Assembly (NCBI RefSeq): GCF_050947875.1
Contig: NC_134569.1
Location: 37,237,277-37,301,276 of the forward strand
Direction: 5' to 3'
Length of the DNA stretch: 64,000 nucleotides
DNA from: Dermacentor variabilis
Taxonomy: Eukaryota > Arthropoda > Arachnida > Ixodida > Ixodidae
The position numbers and the translations under genes are program-made. Shown here piece after piece: positions 9,296 to 20,829 of this stretch (position 1 is the first letter of the stretch; the number at the start of each line of letters is the position of its first letter). The notes beneath the pieces are model-generated. The model was not told the DNA's origin. It did not search any database and was given only the letters and a program-made list of their open reading frames with translations.

Positions 9296-12200
9296 GAGGG
9301 CAGCACAGTAAAGGAAGAAGCACGCACTGTCATTTTATTGCGTGAGGAGAGCTCCACAGCCAAGCCTCGTGAGTAGACACAGTTCCGTCTACCCAGTAGG
9401 CCGCCGAGTAGGTTCTAAGCAGCAGAACGGTGGAATCTCGCAGAGACTGCTGCGGATACTCGAGCACACCGCGGCCGACACGCATGCTATTAAGCTTGGC
9501 TGCTGGTCGCAGGTTTGTGTCCGCTTTACTCTTGTAAGCCAACCTAACAACCATTTCTCTCAGCGTCGGTAACGCATTAAAGCAGCATAGTTGAAACACG
9601 TGTCACGCTTCGTCCTGACCATTTCTGTTCCCCTTCTGGAGGCGCACAACGACGTCGACTTGAGCTGACAGCACGTGCGTGCGTCGACCAGGTTCAGCAG
9701 CCACCATTTAAACGCTTCTCGCTTTTGCTAGCCGGAAACACCTTGCGCTATTCTATGGCCCAGGCGCCAAGGTCCAGTACCCAGTACAACGGCATACCGT
9801 AGGTCTAGGGTGGACCTTGGATTGAAGCCGACTCCGCATTGAGCACCAGTTAAGGAAAGTCGTGGCCCCGAAGCCTACGCTAGCAGGACACGGCCATGGC
9901 TTGCTTTCTTCAACAAGCGGCGATGCTTTTGCAATTGCCTTCTACTGCGGTTCACCCTGCAGCAGTTCCCACAAATCCTAAATTTTATAACTATATGGCA
10001 GTATTTGATTTGATGGCTAAGTTAACCAGACGCAGTGACACCTTGAAATCGAACCTCACTATCTTATATTTAGAAGCCTTGAAGAGAACACTGAGAAGTA
10101 CTCCGTGTCGACGTTTTTATATGGTGCGGCCAGTAAGCCGGTTGTCAGGAGCTCATTCTCGCGTTACACATAACTCACGACTCACCGCGAAATAGAAAAT
10201 TAATTAACGGAATATAAACTACCCCGACTTAAAACAGTAAGGTGCCCATATCCCTACAGCACGGCTTTATCTAATGCCCGGCTTTTTACAGAACGACCGG
10301 CCCCATTCTTGTGAAAGCACATGGTTCTTGCAAAGAAGACGCTCCCTGTTTTACACCATCGAGCCCCGCCTCCATAACCTCACAAGCGCATTCATTCAAG
10401 CGCTTCTTTTTTATTCTGTCGGTTACAGCAAGCCATCTCCCTTGTTTGCAAGTACGCTTTCCTTTTGTTGTTGCCGTTGTTTCTCGCTCGCTACCGTCAC
10501 AAAAAGAGAAAGAAACAAGGGCGGTAGGGTTATCAACCCACTTTGGTCGGATTCGCTGATGCTGTCTCTCCTAATGTGTCAGTCATGAACACGTGCGCGC
10601 TGGCGAAATCACACACAACAAAGGGCGAAGTAGGCTATTTCGGCGAGAGCCGTTCGCGCGAGAATGCTGACAAAAGCGCCGAGCGCCTCTGACCGGTTAC
10701 AGAAGACAAAAGCGAAACGGCCACTGCAGTAACTGCGGGCGTGGTGAGAAAAAGGAAATTTCCACTCTACGAACAAGAGAAAAGCCACTCAGTCGGCCAT
10801 TCATCCACTGATGTTCTCCATCAACTTAGCTGTACTCTACTTTCGCGCTGTCTTCGTTTGCTTGCGTTGCCGCGTTTGTCTTTCGCTTTCTTTCATTCTC
10901 TTGTTTCACGCCTGTCTTTCTTTCACTCGTTTCTCTGTGTCACGCGGGCCTGTTTTCCCGTGATGAGAGAGAACCGACGAGAAAATAACCTCCTAAAAAG
11001 AAACAGAGGCAAAAAACTAGAGATGGAAGGGCTTTACAAAAAGAAGACAGAAAATGAAGACACGAAACATGGCTACGCCGAGGAAACGAGGCTGACAAGC
11101 TGGACAGAATAAAGTTCTGTTGTTCTGCAACGACACATGCCTCGAAATGAAGTCCTTCCACCGAAGTCGTTTTCTTTGTATTCCGTTTCTTCTTCATGGC
11201 TCTCTTTTATTTTTCGTCTGCGTAGTGCTGCGTCCACTGCAGCGTGCTTTTGCAGGCCCTGAAATACTTTTTTTCTCTCACCATTCGACATTCTGACATG
11301 TCTAGTGTAAAGCGAGACAATCTAAAGACGAGTCTTCTTTGCTTCTTTCTTTCTGTCTTATTTTTTTTATTTCTCGATCTACACAAAAAAAATCTCAATT
11401 TAGTTCTTTTAGGAAAATAATTCTTCGAGCTAGAATACAGCAGCGCAAACCTAGGTTTTGCATTTCTCATAGAAAATAGCTGTTTCTTGGAACCAAAAGA
11501 GCACTTTAAGTAGCGTTTTCGTTCATTCTTTTATTGGCCGCATATGGACTGACATCTGTAGTCACATTCTTCTCATGTAAAAAATCTATAGTATGGCAAA
11601 AGTGCAGATTCGAAAATGGAGTCAGAGTTCGGCTGTCATCATAAGTAAATTCATACGTGAACAAGTACGCTAACCACAAGACTATCATGAAGGACTATAG
11701 TTGAAGAAAATTAGAATAAAATTTCAGGATATGCTTTGTTTCGCAGTAGTTATCAGCATAAAATTATTCACACAAGAACCAGATTGCGTATTGCATCGCG
11801 AGTCTTCGCTTTAACTGATGACTGTCGCAGTCAGGACGAAAATTTGGACATTGTGATTTTGCACCAGTGAAGCAAAAAAAATGCTCGAGAACGACGAGGA
11901 CATACAGATAGACCGAATTCACACGAATCACTTTGTGTGCGTTGTTGTTGCTACCTCAAAACATGGCTCATGCTCAAGATGGCAATTGGTCACGACGTAT
12001 GTAATGAAAAGTGCACCGAACAAAAGTCTAAAAAGGCTAAAAAGCAGTCAGTCAAAAATCAAACAGTAGGCAACTTAAACATCACAAAAGTCTGAGAGGG
12101 CTTATTCATAAAAAGAGGAAAATAATTAAAGTGCACTACGACCGGTGCCCTATCGGCGTAGTTGTCTGGAAGCGTGAATGAACGTATGCGTATGACAGTA

Positions 12201-12516
12201 ATAATAGTCCCGTGGCTTGCACCTAACTAACACGCACCAATGTGTGTGTGTCCGTCTATGTCTATTTCTTTGTTGTTTTCGTGAAATTTTGACCGAAGAT
12301 CACAGTAGTGCGCGTCATGTATTGTGCTACAGTGGTACCACGTGCTGGCACGGCTAATGCATCAGTTGTGGGCGCTTTAACCGAAAGTCACTCGGACATA
12401 CGGCGCCGGTATGACGTTCTATACAGCGCAGCCATTGTGACGCTCCTGAGACATGGGATACCCTCGCGACCAGACTTGCATCGCGATCGTTGACAGAGTG
12501 ACTGCTTTCGAGCCGA
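9296..12516. other. Unassigned 3.2 kb
   Basis: No gene supported. Only short frames (up to about 123 codons) without domains are seen. About 10400-11450 is unusually rich in CT or GA tracts that switch strands, which creates spurious serine/arginine-rich frames. I see no repeat boundaries, tRNA-like cores or microsatellites longer than a few units. Confidence 0.5.
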
Positions 12517-12529
12517 CTGGTTCACAATG
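12517..12529. repeat. Left target-site duplication of the plus-strand PLE
   Basis: ctggttcacaatg, repeated exactly and in direct orientation at 13882-13894, on the other side of the element. Confidence 0.8.
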
Positions 12530-13881
12530 CTGAAGGGGAAAAAAAACAGTCACAAAAGGCGAAAGACACGAGGAGAAGTTCACACCACAACAACTCGACT
12601 ATCAACTGAGCTTCAGGAAAAAATAATATCTATTGGATCTAGTGTTGCTCTAGTATTTTCCCAGATCTTTTTAGCAAAATTTGACAGGACAGTTGAAGAC
12701 TTCCTTCAAGACAAGCGTGTGTGCTAAGTTTTTAGTTATGTGGACGATATTTTAGTACTTTTAGAGGTTTTACCTAATGACACTCTGCCCGACGCAGTAG
12801 ACGATGTATTGACTGCTTTTAAAGCTTCTTCACGCACTCTTAATTTCACTCATGAGCTTCCTAGCAATCATTCTATCAGGTTCCTAAAACTGCAACTAAC
12901 ATTCTTTGACGATGGGTATTTATGCTGGATGTTTTCACCTAGAAACAAGAATGATCTTTTACCATTTGGTTCTGCACATTCAAAGATTGTAGAAAGAGGG
13001 ATTGCAGCGAATTGTTTCCGCAATGCACCCAAAAAAAAGAAAAAGCTGTCACCACGCTATTAAAAGTAGCTTTGACGTACAATTCCAACGTTTGGAAGCC
13101 ACAGGGTTCCCTCAGCCCCTTCTGAAAGCGGTGGCTGAATCGCTGCTTCAGAGGCTTAACAAAGAACGTACGAAGCTGGCAGATGTTGGGGCAACTGAAC
13201 GTAGGAAACTCGCAGTCACGCCGTATGGGCATAAAGTGAGCCATTAAGTGTAGTGTTTTCTGCCCTTTGCAAGCATTCGGGTCTGTGCTTTTGCATTTCT
13301 CGAGGCAGGGCAAGGAACCACGTTTGCACAACGCAGCATGAAAACTGTTTTGCGGTATGTGTCGCAGGGGTTGCGTCTAAGTTCCCTGAGACGTGCGAGA
13401 GAGTTTACATGGGCCAAACCTGTCAATGTATTAATGACCGCCTGTGTGAGCACCACTCCTCCCTGGGGTCCGATAACGGAGCAAACTTGCCTCGGCATCG
13501 CAATGAATGTGGCTATTACCCTTTGTTCAGCAATGTAACGATTCTTGGTAGGGGCAAGGTCAAAGAAGAGCGAGAAATCCTGGAAGCGTACTACATCAGT
13601 TTATTAGGTGACGACTGCATTAGTACAACCTCGGTATGCTTGCATGAAAAAGAATTTGCTTTTTAGGTCGGTCATGATAGATGTGATAACTTGACTTTTC
13701 ATGCTCTGTGATTAGTGATGCTGTTGTTGCGCATGCTCTGCTGGCCTTGCTGGGACTGCGCCGTTTCTAATAAATCTCAGTTGATAGTCGAGTCATTGTG
13801 GTGTGAACTTCTTGTCTTTTGCCTTTTGTGGCTGGTTTTTTCCCTTCAACTATGTACCAACTGGCCCGGATTTTAACCCTT
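12530..13881 (+). mobile_element. Penelope-like element with inverted terminal repeats, 5'-truncated and degenerate
   Basis: Bounded by a 13 bp direct repeat (12517-12529 and 13882-13894). About 80 bp at the left (12530-12610, ending atcaactgag) is the inverted copy of the right end (about 13776-13852, starting ctcagttgat). Shared blocks include gaagttcacaccaca, cacaaaaggc and the ggggaaaaaa tract. Inverted or tangled LTR-like termini are characteristic of PLEs. The right end extends about 30 bp further (ctatgtaccaactggcccgg) than the left, so the left copy is slightly truncated. Inside are a partial RT, a linker and a GIY-YIG domain. At 1.35 kb it lacks the N-terminal half of the usual PLE protein. 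Confidence 0.85.
12632..13666 (+). pseudogene. PLE reverse transcriptase palm and GIY-YIG endonuclease, broken
   Basis: Frame 2 reads an RT segment (ALVFSQIFLAKFDRTVEDF), an in-frame TAA at 12725-12727, and then the catalytic YVDD motif (SYVDDILVLLEVLP, from about 12735). The region after it includes SIRFLKLQLTF. A frameshift in the A-rich tract near 13030 moves the reading to another frame (13002-13247) carrying the PLE connector GFPQPLLKAVAE and GATERRKLAVTPYGHKVSH. The original frame resumes at 13253 with the GIY-YIG domain: VYMGQTCQCINDRLCEHHSSLG, cut here by residues C and H where the family often has other residues, then a C-terminal GRGKVKEEREILEAYYI. In an intact PLE one protein joins both activities. 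The fingers domain is missing, so the copy is inactive. Confidence 0.82.
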
Positions 13882-13894
13882 CTGGTTCACAATG
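13882..13894. repeat. Right target-site duplication of the plus-strand PLE
   Basis: ctggttcacaatg, identical to 12517-12529. Confidence 0.8.
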
Positions 13895-14041
13895 ACTTGG
13901 CTACAACATGAGAACGCAGTGTGAAGACGCCATAAAAATGAAGCATTATACGGAAATCTTGTGCCGTGTTCTATTCCACCTCTGAAAAACGAACCACAAG
14001 TGGCTCAATGCCAATAACGTTCAAGTTAAACATTATTTCAG

Positions 14042-14053
14042 CATTTATTTTGT
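14042..14053. repeat. Left TSD of the tRNA-derived SINE
   Basis: catttattttgt, repeated exactly at 14286-14297. Confidence 0.85.
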
Positions 14054-14285
14054 GACCCGCCGTGGTTGCTCAGTGGCTATGGTGTTGGGCTGCTGAGCAC
14101 GAGGTCGCGGGATCGAATCCCGGCCATGGCGGCCGCATTTCGATGGGGGCGAAATGCGAAAACACCCGTGTACTTAGATTTAGGTGCACGTTAAAGAACC
14201 CCAGGTGGTCAAAATTTCCGGAGTCCTCCACTACGGCGTGCCTCATAATCAGAAAGTGGTTTTGGCACGTAAAACCCCATAATTT
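14054..14285 (+). mobile_element. tRNA-derived SINE (tick Ruka type), full length
   Basis: The head is tRNA-like: an A-box-like tggttgctcagtggctatgg and a B-box-like gggatcgaatccc (about 14112-14124), the two internal RNA polymerase III promoter elements. The body continues with ggtgcacgttaaagaacccc and the end gtttggcacgtaaaaccccat-type sequence. A perfect 12 bp TSD on both sides shows a clean LINE-machinery insertion of 232 bp. The head and body match what I know of the tick SINE called Ruka; that name is from memory, and the tRNA structure and TSD are seen directly. Ruka copies are reported in tick transcripts as well as in genomic DNA. Confidence 0.88.
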
Positions 14286-14297
14286 CATTTATTTTGT
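14286..14297. repeat. Right TSD of the tRNA-derived SINE
   Basis: catttattttgt, identical to 14042-14053. Confidence 0.85.
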
Positions 14298-14504
14298 ACA
14301 AAAAACAGAACTGCTAGGACAAGCACAATGAGCTACTAAGCTGTGGCTTGACTGGGTACTTGCGCCATTACTTGGCAGAAAGACGAGACATAACACAAGT
14401 ACATTTCAGTGACACAAAAATAAAAAAATCTTTACTCATTTCATAACTGATACGTAACAAAATAAAGAAAGCACACTATACCTCGGACTAGGTAGCCCGA
14501 GGTC

Positions 14505-14513
14505 GCGGGTATG
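14505..14513. repeat. Left TSD of the twin-primed LINE
   Basis: gcgggtatg, repeated at 14991-14999. Without the insertion, the flanks join to read gaggtcgcgggtatg then gttcccggccgcgg, close to the B-box region of the SINE at 14.1 kb, so the target may itself have been a SINE remnant. Confidence 0.8.
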
Positions 14514-14990
14514 AGTTGAGTTGAGTTGTTGTAGGCTACTGGTGGGATTAGCCTTGCAGTTGCTGCCGGCAATTGCTCCACCGTAGCGACACTTAAAATA
14601 AATAAATCACATAATCAGACACAGACCTCCCAATTACAAATGGTCACTCCTCAGTTCACCATGTGGAAGCCAAATCCGTGTCCTGTAGGTAATTTAACAG
14701 AAGGCGAGAGACCTCCTTCCTACACAACCGGTTCCCGCGCGGGAAAACAATGTCCTGAAGAGAACTGTGAGGAAGTCCTGTGTTCTTGAGGGACCCGAAT
14801 AACACCCTCCTTTCCGCGTTATACAAGCCATGTGTGATCAAGGGTCTCAAAAGAAACCAAGCCACCTTACTGCTCCGCATTCGCACGGGCTCTGCTCGTA
14901 CCCCTGCGTGGATGTATAAGACTGGCCTGGCGTTATCACCATTGTGTTCAACGTGTGGTGTGTGCGGTGACATAGATCATTACCTAATGT
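14514..14990 (-). mobile_element. 5'-inverted (twin-primed) copy of an RNase H-type LINE
   Basis: The left part (14514 to about 14808) reads on the minus strand as the end of a LINE polymerase (RVLFGSLKNTGL, DIVFPRGN, EVSRLLLNYLQDTDL) followed by a 3' UTR with the shared ggagcaattgccggc and a CAACTCAACTCA tail. The right part (about 14809-14990) reads on the plus strand as the segment that should lie directly upstream (GLKRNQATLLLRIRTGSA, then CGVCGDIDHYLM). The 5' segment is therefore inverted in place, its original 3' end now outermost. A direct repeat gcgggtatg flanks the whole (14505-14513, 14991-14999). It is a non-coding remnant. Confidence 0.87.
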
Positions 14991-14999
14991 GCGGGTATG
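14991..14999. repeat. Right TSD of the twin-primed LINE
   Basis: gcgggtatg, identical to 14505-14513. Confidence 0.8.
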
Positions 15000-16570
15000 G
15001 TTCCCGGCCGCGGTGTAAGATTCGCACAACCAGCGACGGAAATACAGTCCGCCATCTACTGCCTTCGCTCAATCGACAAAAAAATGGTAGTGATGATGGC
15101 GCTCATAGATGTGGTCCAACCGCTGTCCATATAAGCGACTGTACGGCAAATATTAATCAATCCCCTGGGGCATGACATAATCTTGGTGGCTTTTACTGAT
15201 AAAGAAAAGTACTTTACTAACCATCACTAAAGCTTAATGAACAAGAATGCTGACGATAACGACGAGGGACCGTATTTTGTAAAGATACTTAATACATTTA
15301 AATATTTTCCCACTTCATCGTTGACACGCACAAACTCGCGCCTCTGTCATCACCGGCGATCGGTCACACAGTGCGACAGCTGACAAGAAGAAAAATGGAA
15401 ATGAATTGCACAAAACTAAGGCCTTTCCGAGCGAAGGTAAAGGTGGCTGACCTTACGCCGCCGACAAGTACGGTAACAAAAATAATCTCCCTTAAGACAA
15501 GGAGGTTACAAACTAAACTCAGTTCACGAAGAGCACACAGAAAATATATTGCCGCAAACTCTACGCCAGATAAAAAAATAAAAACAAACTTCTCTTGATC
15601 GACTTCTTTCAATTCATTCAACTTTCTTAAATAGGCTGACCTCCCATTCAGGCGTTTACCATTCTTTTTAACAGGCTGCCCATTCAACTATCCTTTTCTT
15701 CTAATTTCAAGGCTCTGCGAAAGGTACTTATCACGCCAGGCACTTTTCAGTCCATCCTTCGTTTGCCGTTCTTACTCCTGCTCGCCCCATTGATACAAGT
15801 GACCCGCTGGTCGTGATGGCAAGCCCCTCGACTACTGCGCGCGCGTGCGTTTCGCCTCCGTCTCTAATTAGCCGCCTCATTTCTTCCGCTCGCATTGAAC
15901 GTCAGCCCGCGTCCTCCAAACATTCTATCACGCGTTTCCCTTTTTTTTTTCGTCGTCCCGCGGGGCACTTGTCTGGCTCCAAGTCGTTATTCACGGCCGT
16001 CTGAAGCGGCGGCGCGCATTTGCGGTGGCGCCTCCTTGCCCGTAGCCCATTTGTCAGGGCGATCAAAGCGGCCAGTCGCGCTTCGGCCCCGCGGCCTCCT
16101 GTCCATCTACGCGGCCATTCGATGGCACCAGATGCGAACGAGCTGTCAGCTGATGAGCTGCGATCAGAGCAGCAAAACGCGATCGGCCAGAATGCCGCGG
16201 CCCCTTGCTCTGCTTAAGACGCCTCTTAACATCGACGATCGAACAACTTCATTTTCTTCGCAGATGGACTACAAGGGTAGGAAACTGGCAGCCCGGGACT
16301 GAGTGATCTGATATTTAATATTTGTTCGCGCTGTGCAGCTATCATAAATGTTGTGTTGCGGGAAGGGAGGGAATCCCCTGTGGGCCACGAGCACGCGCAC
16401 CGCGTGTCATTCTTCATACTGGCATTATGGCGAACGCTTGTCCGGTAGGGATTCTCCAAGTGTGCCAAAATATAAGCGTAGCGCGCCGTTACCACTGGCA
16501 GTACGCTTGAAATTGTAATGGGCCTAACTTAAGACATGCGTGACTACATTTCATTCCCTTGACCCAAACT
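15000..16570. other. Unassigned; GC-rich part at 15.8-16.2 kb
   Basis: No supportable gene. About 15830-16210 is richer in C+G and CpG than its surroundings. The frames in it (for example 15895-16302) have no domain and several overlap in other frames, so I treat them as chance. Confidence 0.45.
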
Positions 16571-16730
16571 TAAGCATTCGGGCAGCGGATTGGGCGAGTT
16601 GGTGTTGCATGGTAACAATAAAATTCAAACAGCGCTAAACGACAGGACCAGAATGAGGAGCCGTGTTTGTCTCCTCCTCATTCTGGTCCTGTCGTTTAGC
16701 GCTGTTTGAATTTTATTGTTAAGCATTCGG
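16571..16730. mobile_element. Perfect 47 bp-arm hairpin insertion with 11 bp TSD, probably PLE-derived
   Basis: The arms 16614-16660 and 16674-16720 are exact inverted copies over 47 bp, with a 13 bp spacer. The direct repeat taagcattcgg flanks the insertion (16571-16581 and 16720-16730). The sequence left of the arm, gggcgagttggtgttgcatgg, is the inverted form of the terminal atgtaccaact motif of the PLE at 13.8 kb, and the arm contains AATAAAATTCA and AGCGCT blocks like the PLE end at 6.6 kb. It encodes nothing and would fold into a long hairpin as RNA or as single-stranded DNA. The PLE origin is inferred. Confidence 0.78.
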
Positions 16731-17057
16731 TTACATAAGAAGCACTACCCCGAAGAGACGAGATCCTCTCCGCTGCCTACGCATTCCGTGTAGTAATTGA
16801 GGGCGCCACAGTATGTGACCACGGCGCTGAAGAGTAAGCTAGCAGCCACATTCTTTGCTAGCACCCACAATGTTGCGTGCAGGGATGCTCACTTAATTGC
16901 CGCTGTGCTAAACGAGCTCGATGACCGACCGCTGTTGAAAGTAATGCTGCAGAAAAATTATCTTCCCTTATCTTCCCAACGAACTGCGTGCATGTTTCGC
17001 TTAGAAAAGCAAAATAGAAACGTACAAACATCATTCACGTAGAATAATTTAAGTAAG
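16731..17057. other. No recognisable feature
   Basis: Spacer between the two hairpins. An 81-codon frame (16797-17042) has no recognisable domain. Confidence 0.4.
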
Positions 17058-17181
17058 AGTTTAAGCTTAAGAATGGCACGACACAAGAAACACAGACATG
17101 AAGGACGGGACAAGCGCAGTATGTCCCGTCCTTCACGTTCGTGTTTTTTTTTTTGTGCCGTGCCACTCTTAAGCTTAAACT
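17058..17181. mobile_element. Second hairpin element, arms about 55 bp
   Basis: The left arm starts agtttaagcttaag at 17058 and runs to gacgggaca. The right arm runs from tgtcccgtc to cttaagcttaaact at 17181. The loop is about 9 bp (agcgcagta). The arms are near-perfect but differ by an expanded T tract in the right arm. The sequence directly after it, tatgtaccaac, matches the outer end of the PLE at 13.85 kb, linking this hairpin to PLE termini as well. No TSD is clear. Confidence 0.72.
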
Positions 17182-17324
17182 ATGTACCAACAAACCCAGC
17201 AGAGAGTTTTAATCAAGTTATCCACAACATGCAGGCAATGAGAAACGCGCTTGAACACTTGATGCACAATGGATGGGTGGTTCTCGGTAGAGTGACCTTC
17301 TTATTATTATCCTTAATCGCGTAA

Positions 17325-17629
<305 letters not shown>

Positions 17630-20385
17630 CTTATATTAATACCACATATTCACTAAAAGGTCTTTTCAGTCTCATTGATGCCTGGAAACCATAGAAATGT
17701 CAAGGACACTATATATTGTGCCCTTGTAAAATGTCGGTTGTCCAGTGTTGAGAAAGAAAATTTTCAAACATATTTCTCGGCTCCACGCGCGCAGTCTGCA
17801 CAGAACATTTTTACCTCCTTCTTTTTTATATATTGTCTCTCACTTAGTACTGCCGTCATTGCTTAGCTGTTCTCGCCTCGGCGATGGTTTATGGTTGTCT
17901 CATGCACCCTAGCACGCACCGCAACGGCTGTCTCATGAGACATGCTAAATTTAATCGGAGCCTAACCATGGCGGCCAAGAAACGATGATAGCTGCCCGAA
18001 CTTGTGTGCGCGATCTTCGCGATTAAAAGGCAGGCGAGTATTAGATCTCGGCCTGAGAGTTCAACGCTTCAAGGCCTTCGAAACCACCCAAAGTGATCTG
18101 CCCCAACGGATGCGTCCCGTCTGCTGTGCCTGTGTCTAGAGGCAAAAATACACGCGTAAAGGTGCCGGGAGATCCGGACAGGCCACCTCGAAACTACGTG
18201 CAGTCGCTCACGGACAATCTGTTCCACAAGCAAGCTGTTATCAATTCCTGCACGAAGCGGATCCGCGTGCATTTGACAACTATTATATGGCGTGTAATAA
18301 AGTTTGCAAAAGCATATTATACGTTTTTTTCTTTCGTTCTTACTTGGATGATATCGCATTCCAAAAACTTTTGTGGGCGTTTCTACGTCAACCAATGCGA
18401 GATTACCTTACTTTCTCCCTTTCCCAACCAGAAGCATCGATTAATGCTTGTCGGTATTGGCAAGGCGAGCCATTCGTCTTCAAGGCCACGAGGCCGTGAG
18501 ACAAAAAAAAATCTCGCTATAGCGATCGTTCGCATGTCCGACCCGAGGCGGCCCGAAGCCTTCAACAGAAGCAAGTGCGCCATCCTCTGCTCTTGTGTGC
18601 CGAAGCGGAGGGTGGGAAAAGAAGAAGTCACAATGACGAGACGTGACGGTCGTTAGCGCTTCGCGTCACGGCAACGTGTCCCCACCACCGCATGATCGTG
18701 GGCCAGCGTGCTTGTATCCCCCCAGTCTGTCCCTGGCAGCGACAAACAAAACGACGCCGTGCTGTCGACCGGCACGCAAACGCCGTCGCATGGTCCCTAG
18801 AGTGGTGGTGGTTGCTTGCTTACGAGGCTGGTTTGATTGCACGCAGCGTCCTTTCGCTACCGCGCGGTCAGCGAAAGCATCGTCCCCATTATCGGCAGAC
18901 AACCGGCTTCGCTCGAGATGCGTGCACTATGGACGGTGGAAAAGATGGTAGGGGGAAGGAACTCGACGGGAGGAGGTTAAGCAGCGGGAGTTGCAGCAAA
19001 CCTATATCGGCAGTGACGCTACTGCAGAAGCCACGAGCAGCTGGCACCTGTTTCTGGGATCGCTTGTAATACACCATGTGCTGAGGCCGCTCTCTCGGCT
19101 TCCTCTGCTTGTCCTCGAGATGGAACAGGTGCTGCCTTGCGCACCCGGCACATATCACTCTCACGAGTACAGCGATTGGCATCAGGAGAGACATAACGGC
19201 AATTCTATGGTGATACCTTTCTGAATTAGATGTACCAATAGAGATTGACGCTGACCAGCCAGCAGCAGTTGTGAAATACCCGCTGGAAGCGGCTACGATC
19301 TTTAAATTAGAAAAATGAAGGATACGTGTGCGTGCTTGCTACGTGGCGGATGTGCGACGGGCTCATCTGCGAAAGCGTGTTCGGTCGATAACTCTCATTA
19401 GTATCAGCACGAGCCAGCGAGTCGCGCATTTCACAGCGGGACTTACCGCGCATCCAAACGTGTCAACACAAATTCCGCTACTAAAGCTATGCCAAGAATT
19501 TGACCGAGTGTTCCTCCTTTACTGTAAATTCATGAATGCACCTGAGGCAGCGGCTTATTGCTATTTCAAGCACCAAACCTTAGAGGTAGCACCAGGAGGG
19601 TTTCAATCGAAACACTCGCAGGCCTTAGGGCGAAGTGAAAGTTGAACAAGTTGATGAGCATTCGTGGTACTGGAAAGCAGACGTGCAAATACAGACACAA
19701 GCAGATCGAAAACAACACTTTTGTCCATGCATGCACGCCTGCCTTTCAGTACCACAAATCTCGCAGAAGCTAGAACGTGGTCGCCTGTCGTTGAAACGAA
19801 ACAAGCCCTCCATTTGAATAACTTGCCGCATTGCTGTTGGGAAATGTTTTGCTGGTAAACAGCTCTGCCTCCACGTCCCCTCCGTAAGTACTGCAGCGAA
19901 CGCAGCAAGAACAAAAGAAGTACAATGGCTAAACAACTACGAGAGCAGAAAATGGGGATGCAATGTCAAATCTAAGACACCAATATCCTTAACTGTATTT
20001 CACCTGTAACGTTTTGTTTCCATTTGATCCTCGCTGCCTTTTCTGGCGTGAAACGTCTTTCATTTCGACCAGTATATGGGGTCACTTTAGCTAAAACCAC
20101 ATGAAACGAAAACTTGTAACGCTAACATCACTTATATCTTTGCATCCCAGATCGCCCGCACGCCTTACTTTGACCTAATCATGTAAAGAAGCCATTAGTC
20201 TATCAGGCATGCGTCGCGTGCGCAGATGACGCCATTGTAGAGCAACGCATGGCAAAATCAAAATAAGTTGTAGCCTCGCGCGCGGCGTCCGCAGAGTTAT
20301 TAAGTCTGTTGATCTGAGGAGAGGGGGGGGAGGGCGTGATCGCATATGAGAGAGTTTAGTCCGCCATAGTAATTATAGTCTATCA
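17630..20385. other. Unassigned 2.7 kb
   Basis: No gene can be supported. Frames of up to 187 codons (18093-18656) exist but overlap frames of similar length on the other strand and show no domain, so they look like chance in moderately GC-rich DNA. No TSDs or tRNA-like cores were noticed. Confidence 0.45.
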
Positions 20386-20389
20386 AGCT

Positions 20390-20520
20390 CAACAGAGAGA
20401 GAGAGAGACAAAAGGGGAGAAAAGACAGGGAGATTAGGCAGTGTAAGTACCGGCTGGCTACACTGCGCTGGGGAAAGGGCTAAAGGAAATAAAAGGAGAA
20501 AGTAGAAAAAAAGTTGAGAA
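20390..20520 (-). repeat. LINE 3' UTR module, minus strand
   Basis: A GA repeat (20395-20408), then gacagggagattaggcag and ggctggctacactgc. Read on the minus strand this is the same pyrimidine-rich module found at the 3' end of the LINE at 26.3 kb. At least seven similar copies lie in the window (30.55, 31.66, 44.8, 45.2, 52.03, 52.3 and 57.2 kb). Confidence 0.6.
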
Positions 20521-20829
20521 ATATTCCCACAATGACGCGATGCTAGGCTCTACAACGTTGAAGGACGGTCGCACAATCCACGAGCCCTTAAAAACTTAGG
20601 CAGAGCCCTTAAGGCCTTGAGCGCCGAAACCCGTCCGGACCAGTGTCCTAGAACTTGTTGCAGGAATTTTACAGTTAATCAGCTGTGGCACCGCTGCGTT
20701 CGACCCGTAGGCTCCTTAAATAGCTTGAAGACACTCGCGCTGAAAGACAGAGGGATGCCAATCCTCGCCCACCGCCTTCGACTATACGGTGGAACATGTC
20801 CACCTCCATAGGAAGCGCTTGCGCAGGAG

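Noticed and set aside
10741..11291. Lysine/arginine-rich small frames
   Set aside because: They follow GA/CT-rich tracts and occur on both strands; no motif.
12530..12620. Hammerhead ribozyme in the PLE terminal repeat
   Set aside because: I looked for CTGATGA and GAAA core elements in the right order and did not find a convincing set by eye; a covariance search would decide.
18093..18656. 187-codon frame as a gene
   Set aside because: No domain, no conserved motif, and comparable frames overlap it on both strands; GC-rich chance frame.
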